From positions 5,739,501-5,803,500 of the forward strand of contig NZ_AP019365.1 of assembly GCF_033095865.1 (NCBI RefSeq): a DNA stretch of 64,000 bases, written 5' to 3'. The DNA is from Pseudomonas sp. KU43P (GTDB taxonomy: Bacteria; Pseudomonadota; Gammaproteobacteria; Pseudomonadales; Pseudomonadaceae). Made by a program: the position numbers and the translations under genes. Under the pieces are notes generated by a model that saw only the letters and a list, made by a program, of their open reading frames with translations, searched no databases and had not been told where the DNA came from. This document shows, piece after piece, positions 56,009 to 63,638 of the stretch; within the stretch, counting starts at the first letter, position 1; every line of letters begins with the position of its first letter.

Positions 56009-57817
56009 TCAGCCTTCGATCTCGATCAGAATTTCACCCGGCGTGACACGATCGCCCTTGGCTACATGGATGGCCACGATCTTGCCGGCGATGGCCGCCT
56101 GCACTTCGGTTTCCATCTTCATGGCCTCGGTGATCAGCAATGCCTGGCCAGCCTTCACCACATCGCCTTCCTTGACCAGCACATCGACGATGTTGCCCGG
56201 CATGGTGGTGCTGACGTGGCCCGGTGCGCTGGCCTGCTTGCGCTTGCTGCCACCGCCGCCGACGAACTCGTTAAGCGGCTCGAACACCACTTCTTCCGGC
56301 ATGCCATCGATCGACAGGTAGAAGTGGCGCTTACCTTCGGCCTTGACGCCCACACCGGTAATATCGACACGGTAAGTCTCGCCGTGCACGTCGATCACGA
56401 ACTCGGTCGGCACGCCTTCGCCACCATGGGCTACAGCGGCGCCAGCTTCCGGGATCGGCAGCAGGGCTTCAGGAGTCAGGGTGCCAGCTTCACGCTCTTC
56501 GAGGAACTTGCGGCCAATGTCCGGGAACATGGCGAAAGTCAGTACGTCTTCCTCGCAACGGGCCAGGGCACCGATGTCGGCACGCAGCTTGGCCATCTCC
56601 GGCTTGAGCAGGTCGGCTGGGCGCACATCGATCACTTCCTCGCTGCCGATCGCCTGGCGTCGCAGCTGTTCGTTGACCACGCCCGGAGCTTTGCCGTAAC
56701 CACCTTGCAGGTACAGCTTCACCTCGTTGGTGATGGTCTTGTAGCGCTCGCCGGCGAGCACGTTGAAGAACGCCTGGGTGCCGACGATCTGCGAGGTCGG
56801 GGTCACCAGCGGCGGGAAGCCGAGGTCTTCACGAACGCGCGGGATTTCTGCCAGCACCTCGTTCATGCGGTTGAGCGCGCCCTGCTCCTTGAGCTGGTTG
56901 GCCAGGTTGGAAATCATGCCGCCTGGCACCTGGTTGACCTGCACGCGGGTATCCACGGACGTGAACTCGCTTTCGAACTGGTGGTACTTCTTGCGCACGG
57001 CGTAGAAGTACAGCCCGATTTCCTGCAGCAGTTCCAGGTCCAGGCCGGTGTCGAATTCGCTGCCTTTGAGGGCGGCGACCATCGACTCGGTGCCAGGGTG
57101 GCTGGTGCCCCAGGCGAAGCTGGAGATGGCGGTGTCGATATGGTCAGCGCCGTTTTCCACAGCCTTGAGCTGGCACATGGCGGCCAGGCCGGCGGTGTCG
57201 TGCGAATGGATGAATACCGGCAGCGATTGCTCGGCCTTCAGCGCCTTGACCAACTCACCAGTGGCATAGGGGGTCAGCAGGCCGGCCATGTCCTTGATCG
57301 CCACCGAGTCGCAACCCATGGCTTCCATTTGCTTGGCCTGGTTCACGAAGGCTTCGATGGTGTGCACCGGGCTGGTGGTGTAGGCAATGGTGCCCTGGGC
57401 GTGCTTGCCAGCAGCTTTCACAGCCTCGATGGCCACGCGAAGGTTACGCACGTCGTTCATCGCATCGAAGATACGGAACACGTCGATGCCATTGACTGCA
57501 GCCTTGGCCACGAACGCCTTGACCACGTCATCGCTGTAGTGGCGGTAGCCCAGCAGGTTCTGGCCGCGCAGAAGCATCTGCAGGCGGGTGTTGGGCAAGG
57601 CATTGCGCAGCTTGCGCAGGCGCTCCCACGGATCTTCCTTGAGGAAGCGCACGCAGGCGTCGAAGGTGGCGCCACCCCAGACTTCCAGCGACCAGTAGCC
57701 GACCTTGTCGAGCTTGTCGCAGATCGGCAGCATGTCTTCGGTACGCATGCGGGTAGCCAGCAGGGACTGGTGGGCGTCGCGCAGGATTGTGTCGGTTACG
57801 TGAATTTTCTTGGACAT
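56009..57817 (-). CDS. pycB: Pyruvate carboxylase subunit B (carboxyltransferase plus biotin carrier)
   Basis: A 602-residue subunit that transfers CO2 from carboxybiotin to pyruvate, giving oxaloacetate. TIM-barrel HMGL-like domain (about 5-290; TDTILRDAHQSLLATRMRTEDM in parts), conserved carboxyltransferase domain (~300-470) and a C-terminal biotinyl domain with the EAMKMETE motif (biotin Lys567). Often annotated as oxaloacetate decarboxylase alpha, but there are no membrane beta/gamma subunits and it is paired with a biotin carboxylase, so anaplerotic pyruvate carboxylase is the right reading. ATG 57817, 11 bp after pycA. Confidence 0.94.
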   Translation of the reverse strand: MSKKIHVTDTILRDAHQSLLATRMRTEDMLPICDKLDKVGYWSLEVWGGATFDACVRFLKEDPWERLRKLRNALPNTRLQMLLRGQNLLGYRHYSDDVVKAFVAKAAVNGIDVFRIFDAMNDVRNLRVAIEAVKAAGKHAQGTIAYTTSPVHTIEAFVNQAKQMEAMGCDSVAIKDMAGLLTPYATGELVKALKAEQSLPVFIHSHDTAGLAAMCQLKAVENGADHIDTAISSFAWGTSHPGTESMVAALKGSEFDTGLDLELLQEIGLYFYAVRKKYHQFESEFTSVDTRVQVNQVPGGMISNLANQLKEQGALNRMNEVLAEIPRVREDLGFPPLVTPTSQIVGTQAFFNVLAGERYKTITNEVKLYLQGGYGKAPGVVNEQLRRQAIGSEEVIDVRPADLLKPEMAKLRADIGALARCEEDVLTFAMFPDIGRKFLEEREAGTLTPEALLPIPEAGAAVAHGGEGVPTEFVIDVHGETYRVDITGVGVKAEGKRHFYLSIDGMPEEVVFEPLNEFVGGGGSKRKQASAPGHVSTTMPGNIVDVLVKEGDVVKAGQALLITEAMKMETEVQAAIAGKIVAIHVAKGDRVTPGEILIEIEG

Positions 57818-57828
57818 TATAGGGTTCC

Positions 57829-59244
57829 TCACAGGCCTGCGTGGGCGGCGATGGCGGCGGCGATGGCCAGGGCCAGCTCTTCGGGTTTGCGCTTGATCGA
57901 GTAGTTGGTCAGTTCAGGGTGGCTTTCGACGAAGCTGGTGTTGAACTGGCCGCTACGGAATTCAGGATTGCGCAGGATTTCCTGGTAGTACGCGGCGGTG
58001 GTCTTCACCCCTTGCACGCGCATGTCGTCCAGGGCCCGCAGGCCGCGGTCCATGGCTTCTTCCCAGGTCAACGCCCATACCACCAGTTTCAGGCACATCG
58101 AATCGTAGAACGGTGGAATGGTGTAGCCGGTGTAGATCGCGGTGTCGGTACGCACGCCAGGGCCACCGGGGGCGTAGTAACGGGTGATCTTGCCGAAGCT
58201 TGGCAGGAAGTTGTTCTTCGGGTCTTCGGCGTTGATACGGAACTGCAACGCATAACCCCGGTGGTGGATGTCTTCCTGCTTGACCGACAGCGGCAGGCCC
58301 GAGGCAATACGGATCTGCTCCCGGACGATGTCGATACCGGTGATTTCCTCGGTGATGGTGTGTTCCACCTGCACCCGAGTGTTCATTTCCATGAAATACA
58401 CCTCGCCATCGGCGAGCAGGAACTCCACGGTACCGGCGTTCTCGTAGTTCACCGCCTTGGCTGCACGCACCGCCAGGTCGCCGATATAGGCGCGCTGCTC
58501 GGGGGTGAGCTGAGGGCTTGGGGCAATTTCGATGAGCTTCTGGTTACGGCGCTGGATCGAGCAGTCACGCTCGAACAGGTGGACCACGTTGCCGAAGCTG
58601 TCACCGAGAATCTGCGCCTCGATGTGCTTTGGATTGACGATGCACTTTTCCAGGAACACTTCGGCCGAGCCGAAGGCTTTGGTGGCCTCGGAAATGACCC
58701 GTGGGAAGTTCTGCTCCAGCTCTTCTCGACTGTTGCAACGGCGAATGCCGCGGCCGCCACCGCCCGAGGTAGCTTTGAGCATGACCGGATAACCGATGCG
58801 CTCGCCTTCGCTCAGGGCTTCATGGATATCGGCAACGTTGCCTTCGGTACCTGGGGTCACCGGCACACCGGCCTGGATCATGGTGCGACGCGCTTCGGTC
58901 TTGTCGCCCATGCGGCGAATGACGTCAGCGGCCGGGCCGATGAACTTGATTCCGCGCTCGGCGCAGATCTCTGCCAGCTCAGCATTTTCCGACAGGAAGC
59001 CGTAACCCGGGTGCAAGGCATCACAACCGGTTTCCACAGCAAGGTTGACCAGCTTGCGCGGGTTCAGGTAGCCGGCCAGTGGCTCGGCACCAATGCTGTA
59101 GGCCTCGTCTGCACGCTTGACGTGCAATGCATGACGGTCGGCGTCGGAATAGATCGCGACAGAGCGAATGCCCATCTCGGCGCAGGCACGCACGATCCGA
59201 ACTGCGATTTCACCCCGGTTGGCGATCAGGATTTTTTTTATCAC
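57829..59244 (-). CDS. pycA: Pyruvate carboxylase subunit A (biotin carboxylase)
   Basis: A 471-residue ATP-grasp enzyme that carboxylates the biotin on PycB. MIKKILIANRGEIAVRI, the Gly-rich loop GGGGRGIRR (~164), the catalytic MEMNTRVQVEH (~285) and the RINAEDP segment are present. The start is GTG 59244 after GGAAG. Codons 2-5 contain eight consecutive A. First gene of pycAB. Confidence 0.95.
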   Translation of the reverse strand: MIKKILIANRGEIAVRIVRACAEMGIRSVAIYSDADRHALHVKRADEAYSIGAEPLAGYLNPRKLVNLAVETGCDALHPGYGFLSENAELAEICAERGIKFIGPAADVIRRMGDKTEARRTMIQAGVPVTPGTEGNVADIHEALSEGERIGYPVMLKATSGGGGRGIRRCNSREELEQNFPRVISEATKAFGSAEVFLEKCIVNPKHIEAQILGDSFGNVVHLFERDCSIQRRNQKLIEIAPSPQLTPEQRAYIGDLAVRAAKAVNYENAGTVEFLLADGEVYFMEMNTRVQVEHTITEEITGIDIVREQIRIASGLPLSVKQEDIHHRGYALQFRINAEDPKNNFLPSFGKITRYYAPGGPGVRTDTAIYTGYTIPPFYDSMCLKLVVWALTWEEAMDRGLRALDDMRVQGVKTTAAYYQEILRNPEFRSGQFNTSFVESHPELTNYSIKRKPEELALAIAAAIAAHAGL

Positions 59245-59351
59245 TGGAGTCTTCCCAAAGCCGTAGGAACAAACGAGCCGGTTCTACCGGTCGGCGCGTG
59301 ACCAATCGTCGCTGGCCAGTCGCACATTCACCCTAGCGCTGTAGGTCGATA

Positions 59352-59371
59352 AACAAAAATCAATATTTGTT
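59352..59371. promoter_or_regulatory. Candidate operator between pycA and its LysR regulator
   Basis: AACAAA (59352-59357), 8 bases, TTTGTT (59366-59371), an AT-rich dyad in the 189-bp divergent gap; AGCAAA/TTTGCT, 59394-59398 versus about 59410-59417, forms a second, looser dyad. Location suggests PycR binding. Confidence 0.4.
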
Positions 59372-59433
59372 AGGGGCTGTATTAGCAAAGCCTTATAGTT
59401 CGGTAACAAGGTTTTGCTGGAGCCGAGATAAAA

Positions 59434-60396
59434 ATGCGTAAGTCCTTGATGCGGATGACTTTACGTCAGTTACAAATCTTCAACGAGGTGTGCGACCTAC
59501 GCTCCTACAGCCGCGCTGCGGAGGAGATGGCACTGACGCAACCCGCCGTTAGTCTACAGATCCGCCAGCTCGAAGAACTGGTGGGCCAGCCGCTGTTCGA
59601 GTACGTGGGCAAGAAGCTCTACCTGACCGAGGCGGCCGAGGCACTGCAGCGGGCCAGCCACGATATCTTCGGGCGTCTGGAAAGCCTCGACATGCAGTTG
59701 TCGGACATGCAGGGCTCACTCCAAGGTCAGCTCAAACTGGCCATCGAATCCAGCGCCAAGTACTTCGTGCCACACCTGTTCGCTGCCTTCAAGCAACGCC
59801 ACCCGGAGGTCAACCTGACCCTTACCGTGGTCAACCGTGCGCAGGCAATTCGGCGCCTTTCCGATAACCGTGACGACCTGATCATCATGTCCATGGTGCC
59901 CCAGGACATGGGCTTGGAGTTCCTGCCCTTCCTCAACAATCCGATCATTGCCGTGGCACCGCCGGATCACCCGTTAGGCAAGCTTGAGCAGCTGCGCCTG
60001 CAGGATCTGGAGCCGCATACCCTGCTGGTCCGTGAACAGGGTTCGGGCACCCGCAAGGCCTGCGAAGAGTACTTCAAGGACAAGCGCGTGCACTTCACCC
60101 AGACCCTGGAAGTCGCTTCGGCCGATGCCCAACGCGAATGCGTGATCGCTGGCCTCGGCATCGCGCTGCTGACCCGCCACGCGGTGAACATGGAACTCGC
60201 CACGGGCATGCTCAAGGAGTTGCCAATAGAGGAATTGCCGCTGTATCGAAGTTGGTGCGTGGTGCAGTCAAAAGCCAAGCGACAGTCGCCGGTAGCCCTG
60301 GCCTTTCTAGCATTCATCCGCAGCGAACGTGCGCTTATCAGCGGGCTTGTTGAGCGTTTTTCGGGGAAACTGCCGCCGACGCCTGCCACACGGTAA
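59434..60396 (+). CDS. pycR: LysR regulator of pyruvate carboxylase (PycR-like)
   Basis: A 320-residue LysR protein: HTH ~10-65 (RSYSRAAEEMALTQPAVSLQIRQLEELVG in parts), effector domain ~95-300, resembling the CbbR/CysB-type group. Position divergent from pycAB matches P. aeruginosa PycR, described as controlling pyruvate carboxylase and virulence traits. GAGCCGAGA lies upstream of ATG 59434; an ATG six codons later is possible. Its 3' end overlaps the convergent small gene by 59 bp. Confidence 0.87.
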   Translation: MRKSLMRMTLRQLQIFNEVCDLRSYSRAAEEMALTQPAVSLQIRQLEELVGQPLFEYVGKKLYLTEAAEALQRASHDIFGRLESLDMQLSDMQGSLQGQLKLAIESSAKYFVPHLFAAFKQRHPEVNLTLTVVNRAQAIRRLSDNRDDLIIMSMVPQDMGLEFLPFLNNPIIAVAPPDHPLGKLEQLRLQDLEPHTLLVREQGSGTRKACEEYFKDKRVHFTQTLEVASADAQRECVIAGLGIALLTRHAVNMELATGMLKELPIEELPLYRSWCVVQSKAKRQSPVALAFLAFIRSERALISGLVERFSGKLPPTPATR

Positions 60397-60556
60397 GGTC
60401 CTGGAACTCAGGGTAATCAGCGAGTTCGCGCAACAGCTGGCGTTGGTCGCAATAGCTTTCGATCGCACGGCGGTACTCCATGCGACGCTGATCTTTTTCC
60501 TGTTGTTTGCGAGCCTTGGCGCTGGGAAGGTAAGAGCCATCGAAATCACGAGCCAT
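60338..60556 (-). CDS. Small PA3496-like protein
   Basis: A 72-residue charged protein: MARDFDGSYLPSAKARKQQEKDQRRMEYRRAIESYCDQR (in parts), with a basic helical middle (QEKDQRRMEYRRAIE) found in the PA3496 family of putative envelope-integrity proteins. GGGAG precedes ATG 60556. The last 59 bp overlap the 3' end of pycR on the other strand, so the two mRNAs are complementary at their ends. Function unknown. Confidence 0.8.
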   Translation of the reverse strand: MARDFDGSYLPSAKARKQQEKDQRRMEYRRAIESYCDQRQLLRELADYPEFQDLTVWQASAAVSPKNAQQAR

Positions 60557-60704
60557 TTGCTGTCTCCCTGATCGAGTGCGGGGAGTTTCAGACTGGCTCT
60601 AGCGGTTTACCGTTTGGCTGTGGATCCGTGACAAAACCATGAAATTTGCTGCGACCCTTAGCGAAGCAAATCGGGTGGAAACGCAGCGCCGGCAGAGGAC
60701 GCTC

Positions 60705-61571
60705 TCAGTCGTCCATCGCCTTGATCGACTTCGGCGACAGGCGCAGGCTGCGCAAGCTGCGCTTGACGCTCTTGAGGTGGTTGACCAGGCTGGGCCCGCG
60801 CGCCATGGCCACGCCCATGGCCAGCACGTCGATCACCACCAGGTGGGCAATGCGTGAGGTCAGTGGTGTGTAGATCTCGGTGTCTTCGTGCACATCGATC
60901 GCCAGGTTGACAGTCGACAGCTCCGCCAACGGCGTCTGGCTCGGGCACAGCGTGATCAGGTTGGCACCGCTCTCCCGCACAAGGTTGGCGGTAATCAGCA
61001 AGTCCTTGGAGCGTCCGGACTGGGAAATGCACACCGCCACATCACCGGGCTTGAGGGTAACTGCGGACATCGCCTGCATGTGTGGGTCGGAATAAGCAGC
61101 AGCGTTGAGCAGCAGGCGGAAAAACTTGTGCTGGGCATCGGCGGCAACCGCACCAGAGGCACCAAAACCGTAGAACTCCACACGCTGCGCCTGGGCCATG
61201 GCGCTCACGGCCTGCTGCAACGCGTGTGGATCAAGTTGCTCGCGCACTTCCATCAAAGTGTGCAGGGTGGTGTCGAAGATCTTCAGGCTGTAGTCGGCGA
61301 CCGAGTCGTCTTCGTGGATGGCGAACTGACCAAAGCTCGCACCCGCCGCCAGACTTTGCGCCAGCTTCAGTTTGAGGTCCTGGAAGCCCGAGCAACCGAT
61401 CGCCCGGCAAAAGCGCACGATGGTCGGCTCGCTGATGCCCACGCTGTGCGCCAGATCGGCCATGGAGCTGTGCATGACGGCAGCCGGGTCGAGCAGCACG
61501 TGGTCCGCGACTTTGAGTTCCGATTTGCGCAGCAGGTGGCGCGATTGGGCGATATGTTGCAACAGATTCAC
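60705..61571 (-). CDS. rccR: RpiR family regulator of carbon metabolism (RccR-type)
   Basis: A 288-residue RpiR regulator: N-terminal HTH (1-77; VMHSSMADLAHSVGISEPTIVRFCRAIG in parts) and a SIS sugar-phosphate domain (~125-260; FYGFGASGAVAADAQHKFFRL, SQSGRSKDLL). It is a HexR paralogue. The position divergent from this zwf matches RccR (PA5438; PP_5350, from memory), which binds KDPG and controls pyruvate, glyoxylate-shunt and gluconeogenic genes. The operator between the two genes fits. Confidence 0.85.
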   Translation of the reverse strand: MNLLQHIAQSRHLLRKSELKVADHVLLDPAAVMHSSMADLAHSVGISEPTIVRFCRAIGCSGFQDLKLKLAQSLAAGASFGQFAIHEDDSVADYSLKIFDTTLHTLMEVREQLDPHALQQAVSAMAQAQRVEFYGFGASGAVAADAQHKFFRLLLNAAAYSDPHMQAMSAVTLKPGDVAVCISQSGRSKDLLITANLVRESGANLITLCPSQTPLAELSTVNLAIDVHEDTEIYTPLTSRIAHLVVIDVLAMGVAMARGPSLVNHLKSVKRSLRSLRLSPKSIKAMDD

Positions 61572-61615
61572 GGGCTGGACTCGGTTATGATCGGCTGGCC
61601 GGGATGTAGCTTTCT

Positions 61616-61630
61616 TGTAGTTATACTACA
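61616..61630. promoter_or_regulatory. RccR/HexR-type operator between rccR and zwf
   Basis: TGTAGT-TAT-ACTACA, a perfect 6-3-6 palindrome. This fits the TGTARTwwwAYTACA motif of HexR-like regulators. The inner TATACT (61622-61627) could also be the zwf -10, in which case a bound repressor would block RNA polymerase. Confidence 0.75.
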
Positions 61631-61674
61631 TGGACGCCAACCCGCCCAGTTAAACGAACGTGGAGAGTGGTGGT

Positions 61675-63117
61675 TTGACTATTCCTTGCGACATTCTGGT
61701 GTTCGGTGGCACCGGTGACCTGGCCTTGCACAAGTTGCTGCCGGCGCTTTATCACCTGTATCGCGAGGGGCGTCTGAACATTGCCGTGCGCATCATTGCC
61801 TTGGCCAGGCGCAACTTTTCGCGCGTTGAGTACCTCAAGCTCGCCGAGCGAAATTGCCGGGCCCAGATCGCCCGCAACGACTTCGAAGAAGAAGTGTGGC
61901 GGCGTTTTTCCGCGCGTCTCGACTACTTCCCCATGGACGCTTCTCAGAGCGCCGACTTCGGCCGCCTGGCGCGCTACATCGGCGAACCTGGCGGGCTCAC
62001 CCGCATCTACTACCTGGCTACAGCGCCGAACCTGTTCGTGCCGATCGCCAACCACCTGCGCATCGCCGGGCTGGCCGACAACGAAGCGCGCATCGTACTG
62101 GAAAAGCCGATTGGTCATTCGCTGGATTCGGCCACGGCCATCAATGAAGCAATTGGTCATGTATTCGAGGAGTGCCAGGTCTTTCGCATCGACCACTACC
62201 TGGGCAAGGAGACGGTTCAGAACCTCATGGCCCTTCGCTTCGCCAATGCGCTGCTTGAACCGGTATGGCGCAACAGCCAGGTCGACCATGTGCAGATCAG
62301 CGTCTGTGAAACACTTGGTGTAGAGAACCGCGGCGGGTATTACGACCGCGCCGGCGCCACCCGGGATATGCTGCAGAACCACCTGCTGCAGCTGTTGTGC
62401 CTGGTGGCCATGGAGCCTCCGGCGCAATTCGATGCCGAGGCCGTGCGCGACGAGAAAGTGAAGATTCTGCGCGCCCTGAAACCGATCAGCGGCCAGGACG
62501 TGCAGGACAAGACCGTGCGCGGCCAGTATGGCCCCGGACATATCGGCGGCCAGGAAGTACCGGCCTATTACTTCGAAAAGGACGTGGACAACGACAGCGA
62601 TACCGAAACTTTCGTCGCCGTCCAGGCGCACATCGACAACTGGCGCTGGGCCGGTGTGCCCTTCTACCTGCGCACTGGCAAGCGTATGGCGCGGCGCTCA
62701 TCGCAGATCGTCATCCAGTTCAAGCCCGTGCCACACGAGCTGTTCAGCGGCGGCCAGGTCAATCAGCTGCTGATTCAGCTACAACCGGACGAGCGCATCA
62801 GCCTGCGCATGATGACCAAGAGCCCTGGCAAGGGCATGCGACTGGAGCCAGTAGACCTGAACCTGAACCTGGCACAGGTATTCGGCCAGACCCGCCGCTG
62901 GGACGCTTACGAGCGGCTGTTGCTGGATGTACTGGAAGGTGATTCGACGCTGTTCATGCGCCGTGACGAAGTGGAAGCCGCGTGGGCGTGGATCGATCCG
63001 ATCATCAAAGGCTGGGAAGAGCATTTCCAGGCGCCACGCCACTATGCCGCTGGCAGCAACGGCCCGGAACAGGCCAATAGCCTGCTGCTGCACCTGGGAA
63101 GGCAGTGGCACAACTGA
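61675..63117 (+). CDS. zwf: Glucose-6-phosphate 1-dehydrogenase (zwf paralogue)
   Basis: A 480-residue enzyme oxidising glucose-6-phosphate to 6-phosphogluconolactone with NAD(P)+. Nucleotide motif FGGTGDLALHKLLPAL (~9-24) and the substrate/catalytic RIDHYLGKE (~176-184). Start TTG 61675 is chosen, since GGAGAG precedes it with proper spacing and MTIPCDIL fits. There is no pgl-eda behind it, unlike the main zwf operon; this is the extra isozyme present in P. putida (zwfC-type by position). Divergent from rccR. Confidence 0.94.
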   Translation: MTIPCDILVFGGTGDLALHKLLPALYHLYREGRLNIAVRIIALARRNFSRVEYLKLAERNCRAQIARNDFEEEVWRRFSARLDYFPMDASQSADFGRLARYIGEPGGLTRIYYLATAPNLFVPIANHLRIAGLADNEARIVLEKPIGHSLDSATAINEAIGHVFEECQVFRIDHYLGKETVQNLMALRFANALLEPVWRNSQVDHVQISVCETLGVENRGGYYDRAGATRDMLQNHLLQLLCLVAMEPPAQFDAEAVRDEKVKILRALKPISGQDVQDKTVRGQYGPGHIGGQEVPAYYFEKDVDNDSDTETFVAVQAHIDNWRWAGVPFYLRTGKRMARRSSQIVIQFKPVPHELFSGGQVNQLLIQLQPDERISLRMMTKSPGKGMRLEPVDLNLNLAQVFGQTRRWDAYERLLLDVLEGDSTLFMRRDEVEAAWAWIDPIIKGWEEHFQAPRHYAAGSNGPEQANSLLLHLGRQWHN

Positions 63118-63160
63118 AAGGCTTCACGCTGCATCAGCGAAATGAAGGCACCTAGGGTGG

Positions 63161-63184
63161 TGGCGCCAGCATGGGCTGGCGCCA
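63161..63184 (+). terminator. Hairpin between zwf and the downstream small gene
   Basis: TGGCGCCAGC, loop ATGG, GCTGGCGCCA: perfect 10-bp stem 44 bp after zwf. No T run follows, and it lies 20 bp before the next start; it may lower read-through or protect zwf mRNA. Confidence 0.5.
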
Positions 63185-63204
63185 ATCATCAAAGGGTATG
63201 AAAC

Positions 63205-63522
63205 ATGACTATCGAGAGCAAAGACTGGTACGCGCAAAACAACACCATGCCTGGTGATCAATTCTTCCGTGTCTACGGCAAGGTCACCGTCAACCACCCG
63301 GGGATCGAACCCGTCTTGGTGCCGTATGAAGGCCCTCAATTCCTGGACCTCGCCATGCGCCTGACGCTGAAACTGGTGGAGCACGAAGGCATCTTCCCTG
63401 CTGTCGTGTGCGAGAAAAATGTCAGCTTCAGTGCCGAGGCACTGACACAGAACGTTCCTTTCGTTGAAATCCGCCATGAAGGCAAGAGGCTGATTTCCAT
63501 GCAGGTCCAGCAAACCTGCTGA
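63205..63522 (+). CDS. Conserved hypothetical small protein
   Basis: A 105-residue soluble protein of unknown function. It begins MTIESKDWYAQNNTMPGDQFFRVYGKVTV and contains VTVNHPGIEPVLVPYEGPQ and a single internal Cys (VVCEKN) plus the C-terminal Cys. No TM segment or signal peptide. GGG-containing AAAGGGTATG lies upstream of ATG 63205. Between zwf and uvrD in the same direction; terminator follows. I do not recognise the family. Confidence 0.75.
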   Translation: MTIESKDWYAQNNTMPGDQFFRVYGKVTVNHPGIEPVLVPYEGPQFLDLAMRLTLKLVEHEGIFPAVVCEKNVSFSAEALTQNVPFVEIRHEGKRLISMQVQQTC

Positions 63523-63530
63523 CCGCGCAA

Positions 63531-63560
63531 GGGGCCTGGTTGCAGGCCCCTCCTTCTTTT
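63531..63560 (+). terminator. Terminator after the hypothetical gene
   Basis: GGGGCCTG, loop GTTG, CAGGCCCC, then TCCTTCTTTT: 8-bp perfect stem, nine bases after the stop. Confidence 0.88.
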
Positions 63561-63638
63561 ATCGGCACATCTCGAATCAGGTGAATATTTATACAGTAGA
63601 GATTTGCCCTCCCCCCTGCCTCCCCCTAGAATGGCCGG

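Noticed and set aside
56009..59244. Calling pycA/pycB acetyl-CoA carboxylase AccC and oxaloacetate decarboxylase alpha
   Set aside because: The two genes are paired with a divergent LysR regulator, the second carries its own biotin domain, and no sodium-pump subunits or accB are adjacent.
60705..61571. Calling the RpiR regulator HexR
   Set aside because: The true HexR gene accompanies the zwf-pgl-eda operon. This protein differs clearly from the HexR sequence I remember and sits next to a zwf without pgl/eda, the position of RccR.
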